This document shows, one piece after another, positions 19,351 to 22,518 of a DNA stretch of 22,518 nt (position 1 is its first letter; every line of letters begins with the position of its first letter). Origin of the DNA: a virus; the IMG/VR virus record IMGVR_UViG_3300025276_003974, positions 1 to 22,518 of that record. The stretch is one strand, 5' to 3'. The notes beneath the pieces were generated by a model. The model was not told the origin of the DNA, did not search any database, and saw only the letters and a program-made list of their open reading frames with translations. Made by a program: the position numbers and the translations under genes.

Positions 19351-21546
19351 TTAGGCTACTAATTCAGTGAACTTCTGAGCAACAACTCGGTTGCCCTTCT
19401 TAGATCCACTGAACTTCTTAAACGCACGAGCGATCTGGGCTGGGGTAGCTGAGGTCTCTACCTCAAACTCTTCAGTCTCACCGCTCATAGTGTTAGACTT
19501 GTCGACCATAATGAAACGCTTATCGTATCCGTCTTGCTTATTGACAACCCATACACCGTCTTTAGCCATCTCTTTTTTAGCCGATTTCTGAGCAGTGCTA
19601 TCCCAAGGTAACAAGCGATACATCTCATGGGTAAAGTCTCGACGGCTACAGATGAAGAAGTTAGAGGTTGTTACGTTTGGTCCTGAAACTGCCTTCATAA
19701 TCTTTGCAGTGTTTTCAGTACCGCCACCGTAGTAAGAATCTAGTTCAACTTTCTTGCCTCGAATAGACATGATCAACTTAGTACCACGTCTTTGGTGTGG
19801 CGTATCACGACGGTAGTCAACACCAGCGATAACTCGGGCATAGTCACTCGCACCATCAGTCAGAGTGACCAAGTTCAATTTGTGAACTGGGTTAGACTTC
19901 AAGAAATCTTTGATGATGTATTCACAGCCGAGTAGAGCGGCATTCAAAGGAGTAGATCCTAAACGCTCCATCGCTGGCAAATAACGAGTCTGGACAGTCT
20001 GAGCATAAAAGCTTTTCAACGCTCGGTTAAAATCAGTCTTAGACATCTTATTACTGAACAGTTGGTTTAGCGTTAAATCATCATAGTCAAATCGAGTAAG
20101 GTTACTCGAGGCTTCACGAACCGCAACTTCTTGCTTACTGCTACTAGTAGTAGTGAATGCGTAGACCTCGAATGGAATCTGAACTCGCTTACAGAACATC
20201 ACGAGAGCGATGGTCTGGCGAATAACGCTAGGTAAGTTAGGGTACATTGAACCTGAGTAATCAACTAGCATTATCATGCCGTGATTTTTACCGTCAGCAA
20301 GCGTGGTCACTTGCTTAAACAAGTTATCTTCATACTTGTAAGAGTGAAGCTTGTTAACATCTAGCGAACCCTTGTTAGAGTTACGGGCACGAGCAGAACG
20401 ATAGGCTGCCTTACGCATTTCAAATTCTTTGGACATCAAGTTAACAACTTGCTTAGTTGAGGTCATGAATTCATCGTAGCCAGTAGCCTGGTATTCTTCA
20501 CCACCTTGCTGAACCAAATATTCTTGGTGCTTCTCACGAGACTCTAGAACTTTACTGTAAGGGTTGACTAGTTGATCAAACGCTTGACGATTCATGCCTT
20601 GAACAAAGAGGCTTCCATCAGACTCGACTAGATCCTTCATGTTTTCGATCTGAGAATTCTCAGTCTCAACTTCTGGGAGATTAGAAAGATCAGGAGTAGG
20701 TACGCCGTTATCGACAGGACCGACTGAAGACTCTTCAGGCTTCTCTTTAGGTTGACGCTCGATTTGAGAATCGGCTTCATCAGCCTCTTCTTCAGAGTCA
20801 TCGCTATCTTGATCACCAGATTGGTCGACTTTCTCACCGTCTTCATCTGAATTCGAAGATTCGCCATTCATCTTATCGATGAGATCAGCTAGGTCGTCTT
20901 CTTTCAGATCAACTTCAGCAGTAGCGTCACCCTCTTCAGAATTTTCGTCTAGGGTTATCTCAACTTTATTGGTATCACCCTCGTCTTCATTCTGGTCATC
21001 TTTACCACCTAACCAGGCGACAAGTTCTTGACATACAGTCTTGACTTCTTCAAAGGTTTCAACAGCCATAGCTTTCTTGAAATATGGCATCTCTTCTTCA
21101 GAGAACTCGATATCGACTAGATCACGACCTTTAGCTTTCAGATTCAAACGATCCATGAAACCCATGGTGTTGATATCTTTATTCTTGGTGCCGAATAGAT
21201 CCATCTCCATCAGGTCAACATAACCACGTTTGAAGTTAGCGACTAGTCCGGGGTACTTGGCAAGAACTGCCTTTTCGATCCGAATGTCTTCAACAACGTT
21301 CATGTAAGCAAAGGGAATTCCCTCAGCTTCAAGTTCTGCTGGTGTGATAGTGTTTGGTGTGTATAAGGCGTGACCGACTTCGTGACCAACGAGGAGATCC
21401 ATGACATCAGGTGACATCTCTTTCCAGAGAGGTAAACCTAGAACACGGTTCTCGACATCGAAAAAGGCGGACTCAAAGTTGCCCTGTTGGACGCTAATAT
21501 TCTCATTAGCGAGTAAACGGGCTAGAACTGATTTTTGACTTAACAT
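19351..21546 (-). CDS. cobT: CobT-like protein: HExxH metallopeptidase-like N-terminus plus VWA domain
   Basis: 731 residues. The N-terminal region has the zinc-peptidase motif HEVGH (His55, Glu56, His59) within LLVGHEVGHALYTPN, and a downstream NVVEDIRIEK helix with a glutamate in place for a third ligand. Residues about 190-280 are an acidic linker. The C-terminal half is a VWA domain with a complete MIDAS start, VDYSGSM (Asp429, Ser431, Ser433), and a later TDGASD. CobT proper has an acidic linker and VWA domain; the HExxH motif points to an additional peptidase role seen in phage relatives. GGAG precedes the ATG at 21546. It is followed by a 60-aa gene and then CobS, its likely AAA+ partner. 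The pair may process or remodel a large protein target; cobalamin synthesis is not supported here. Confidence 0.87.
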   Translation of the reverse strand: MLSQKSVLARLLANENISVQQGNFESAFFDVENRVLGLPLWKEMSPDVMDLLVGHEVGHALYTPNTITPAELEAEGIPFAYMNVVEDIRIEKAVLAKYPGLVANFKRGYVDLMEMDLFGTKNKDINTMGFMDRLNLKAKGRDLVDIEFSEEEMPYFKKAMAVETFEEVKTVCQELVAWLGGKDDQNEDEGDTNKVEITLDENSEEGDATAEVDLKEDDLADLIDKMNGESSNSDEDGEKVDQSGDQDSDDSEEEADEADSQIERQPKEKPEESSVGPVDNGVPTPDLSNLPEVETENSQIENMKDLVESDGSLFVQGMNRQAFDQLVNPYSKVLESREKHQEYLVQQGGEEYQATGYDEFMTSTKQVVNLMSKEFEMRKAAYRSARARNSNKGSLDVNKLHSYKYEDNLFKQVTTLADGKNHGMIMLVDYSGSMYPNLPSVIRQTIALVMFCKRVQIPFEVYAFTTTSSSKQEVAVREASSNLTRFDYDDLTLNQLFSNKMSKTDFNRALKSFYAQTVQTRYLPAMERLGSTPLNAALLGCEYIIKDFLKSNPVHKLNLVTLTDGASDYARVIAGVDYRRDTPHQRRGTKLIMSIRGKKVELDSYYGGGTENTAKIMKAVSGPNVTTSNFFICSRRDFTHEMYRLLPWDSTAQKSAKKEMAKDGVWVVNKQDGYDKRFIMVDKSNTMSGETEEFEVETSATPAQIARAFKKFSGSKKGNRVVAQKFTELVA

Positions 21547-21570
21547 TCGCTTCTCCTTATCTATACGTAT

Positions 21571-21598
21571 ATATTAACAGGTTGGACAGCAATGTCAA
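21571..21598 (-). promoter_or_regulatory. Sigma-70 promoter cassette of the CobT-like gene
   Basis: TTGACA (21593-21598), 16-bp spacer, TAATAT (21571-21576) on the - strand, about 25 bp ahead of the start codon. The -10 box is weaker than at the other cassettes, but the -35 region is nearly identical to that of CobS. Confidence 0.65.
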
Positions 21599-21623
21599 GC
21601 TTTATTTTCACTATTTTCAAAAT
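21578..21623. repeat. Promoter-cassette repeat, copy 2 (copy 1 at 19127-19172)
   Basis: Matches 19127-19172 at 41 of 46 positions. A third related cassette (21663-21690 plus its upstream TGAAAATAATGG) lies 92 bp further upstream, giving a tandem arrangement. Confidence 0.75.
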
Positions 21624-21662
21624 ATTTCGCATAATCACTCTCTTTTTTCATTCTATACAAGT

Positions 21663-21690
21663 ATTATAGCATAGTGGTCCAGAAAGTCAA
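21663..21690 (-). promoter_or_regulatory. Upstream sigma-70 promoter cassette, in tandem with the CobT promoter
   Basis: TTGACT (21685-21690), 16-bp spacer, TATAAT (21663-21668), then ACTTGTATAGAATGAA on the - strand. The leader between it and the second promoter contains AAAGAGAGTGATTATG, almost the same as the leader of the 97-aa gene at 9697, and could encode an 18- or 23-residue peptide. Confidence 0.75.
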
Positions 21691-21709
21691 CCATTATTTT
21701 CACTTATTT

Positions 21710-21955
21710 TCAAAATATATTCTTTAATAGTCCTCCAAAGAGCATTATGAACATAATTGTATTGAGGATGATCAGTGATCTATCGTTCCATATCACAGCC
21801 ACCCACAGCCACATTGCCGCACCGGCACTACCGAATAGTAGGTCTAGTATGTGAAATTCTGTTCCTGCATATCTAAATGAGACTGATACTAGTATCAATA
21901 TAGTTGCGATCCATTTCACGTACCAGACTAGCGGCTTACTCTCAGTTTTAGTCAT
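21710..21955 (-). CDS. 81-aa membrane protein
   Basis: MTKTESKPLVWYVKWIATIL starts a protein with about three hydrophobic segments (roughly 11-27, 36-54 and 58-80) and very short loops, ending LLKNIF. I chose ATG 21955 because it overlaps the end of the upstream gene by eight bases; an ATG two codons earlier is equally possible, and the longer frame back to 22099 lies entirely over the upstream gene. No family recognised. Confidence 0.62.
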   Translation of the reverse strand: MTKTESKPLVWYVKWIATILILVSVSFRYAGTEFHILDLLFGSAGAAMWLWVAVIWNDRSLIILNTIMFIMLFGGLLKNIF

Positions 21956-22508
21956 CGACATAGCCCATATCATCACACTCGACCAGAGTGACAGTGCAAT
22001 GGATCTCACAGTAGAATCCATCAGTTTCCCAGCCATCTTCTTCAATCCCAAGATAAGCACTCTCATCATCGACAGCTTCCCGATCTTCGATTTCCTCACG
22101 AAGTTCTTCTAACTCTTCTTCGCTCATCATAGGAAAACTGGGATTACTTTCGTTGGCATATTGTCGTACCTGCCATTCTGTCCAGCACCCGTCATACGCC
22201 TCAAGCATTTCGTTGTCATAATCATCGACATCAATATATGACATTTCATCATTTGGCATAAAGTCAAAAGGAGGTAGGATGGTTGTATCGCCATCGATAT
22301 CTTCCATCATATCTTCCATCATATCCTCTAGCGACATATCGTGAACATTTCGGCACCAATCTCGGAGCTCTTCTTCGGTTTCAGGCACATAGATTATCCA
22401 ACTACCAGAGCGATATCCAGTTTCCTTAGTAGCAATGGTCTTAATGCCATCGATAACTTTGGTGTATGCCTCGAATTCCAGCACACATTTCTTATGTGTT
22501 GGTTGCAT
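21948..22508 (-). CDS. 186-aa acidic hypothetical phage protein
   Basis: Very acidic product. The N-terminal part has LEFEAYTKVIDGIKTIATKE and SWIIYVPETEEELRDWC, strand-rich and possibly a small domain. A perfect small repeat DMMEDMMED follows (two nearly identical 15-base units near 22302-22330), then long Glu/Asp runs and a C-terminal GFYCEIHCTVTLVECDDMG with three cysteines and a histidine. The start at ATG 22508 is close to the window edge, so its ribosome binding site cannot be fully seen. DNA-mimic proteins can be this acidic, but that is only a possibility. Function unknown. Confidence 0.68.
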   Translation of the reverse strand: MQPTHKKCVLEFEAYTKVIDGIKTIATKETGYRSGSWIIYVPETEEELRDWCRNVHDMSLEDMMEDMMEDIDGDTTILPPFDFMPNDEMSYIDVDDYDNEMLEAYDGCWTEWQVRQYANESNPSFPMMSEEELEELREEIEDREAVDDESAYLGIEEDGWETDGFYCEIHCTVTLVECDDMGYVDD

Positions 22509-22518
22509 TAAATATTGC

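Noticed and set aside
17879-21546. Cobalamin biosynthesis locus
   Set aside because: Only CobS/CobT-like proteins are present, CobT carries a peptidase motif, and no other cobalamin gene occurs in the window.
21710-22099. Long 129-residue form of the membrane protein at the right end
   Set aside because: Its first 48 residues run entirely over the acidic 186-aa gene in another frame; the start near 21955 fits the gene junction.
22290-22335. Short direct repeat resembling a CRISPR-like or regulatory repeat
   Set aside because: Two adjacent in-frame units encoding DMMED within an acidic protein; coding low complexity only.

Overview
The window looks like part of a T4-like (myovirus) marine phage genome, probably one infecting an alphaproteobacterium such as SAR11/Pelagibacter. 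The T4 core replication and late-transcription block (gp32, gp59, gp33, DsbA) is present in T4-like order. Around it is the accessory set typical of ocean T4-like phages: a MoxR/CobS ATPase with a CobT-like VWA protein, a phosphate transporter, heme oxygenase with a bilin reductase, and a SleB-type lysin. The alphaproteobacterial host is inferred mainly from a circularly permuted tmRNA gene, a form known from Alphaproteobacteria, and from the PcyX-like bilin reductase. No database search was possible, so all family names rest on motifs read by eye.

Layout. Bases 1-1299 (+ strand) hold the 3' part of a repeat-containing, probably virion, gene. A shared terminator separates it from everything else, which is on the - strand. 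Reading from right to left: 22508-21710 two small genes; 21690-17879 two tandem promoters, the CobT-like protease/VWA protein, a 60-aa protein, a promoter and the CobS ATPase, closed by a UUCG terminator; 17817-17464 a membrane protein ending in a terminator whose T-tract runs into a T4-type late promoter; 17369-10154 a tightly overlapping ten-gene operon (two TM/coil proteins, two GDVF-PNG proteins, CsgF, CsgG, two curlin-repeat proteins with a FecR-domain protein between them, a CHASE2 class III adenylate cyclase) plus a 45-aa tail gene and terminator; 10077-8315 small phage genes and the lysin behind promoter cassettes; 8246-4613 a P-loop kinase-like gene, heme oxygenase, a small TM protein, the bilin reductase, an exported protein, a PiT phosphate transporter and a 44-aa membrane protein; 4597-4262 a promoter and the permuted tmRNA; 4222-1350 an exported protein and the DsbA, gp33, gp59, gp32 block.

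How it fits together. Near-consensus host sigma-70 promoters (TTGACA, 16-17 bp, TATAAT) precede the replication, tmRNA, lysin, CobS and CobT genes. Several share sequence well beyond the -35 and -10 boxes, so they look like duplicated cassettes. The curli/FecR/cyclase operon instead follows a TATAAATA late promoter, which suggests the phage builds an outer-membrane CsgG-CsgF channel and secretes its own curlin-like proteins late in infection, with a periplasm-sensing cyclase made from the same transcript. The 124-nt gap between csgG and the first curlin gene is the only sizeable break in that operon. This operon and the phage-borne two-piece tmRNA are the most unusual parts of the window. Several small genes (44, 45 and 57 aa) were recovered from translational coupling and ribosome binding sites. 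The only stretch over 300 bases without a protein gene (4223-4612) is filled by the tmRNA and its promoter.
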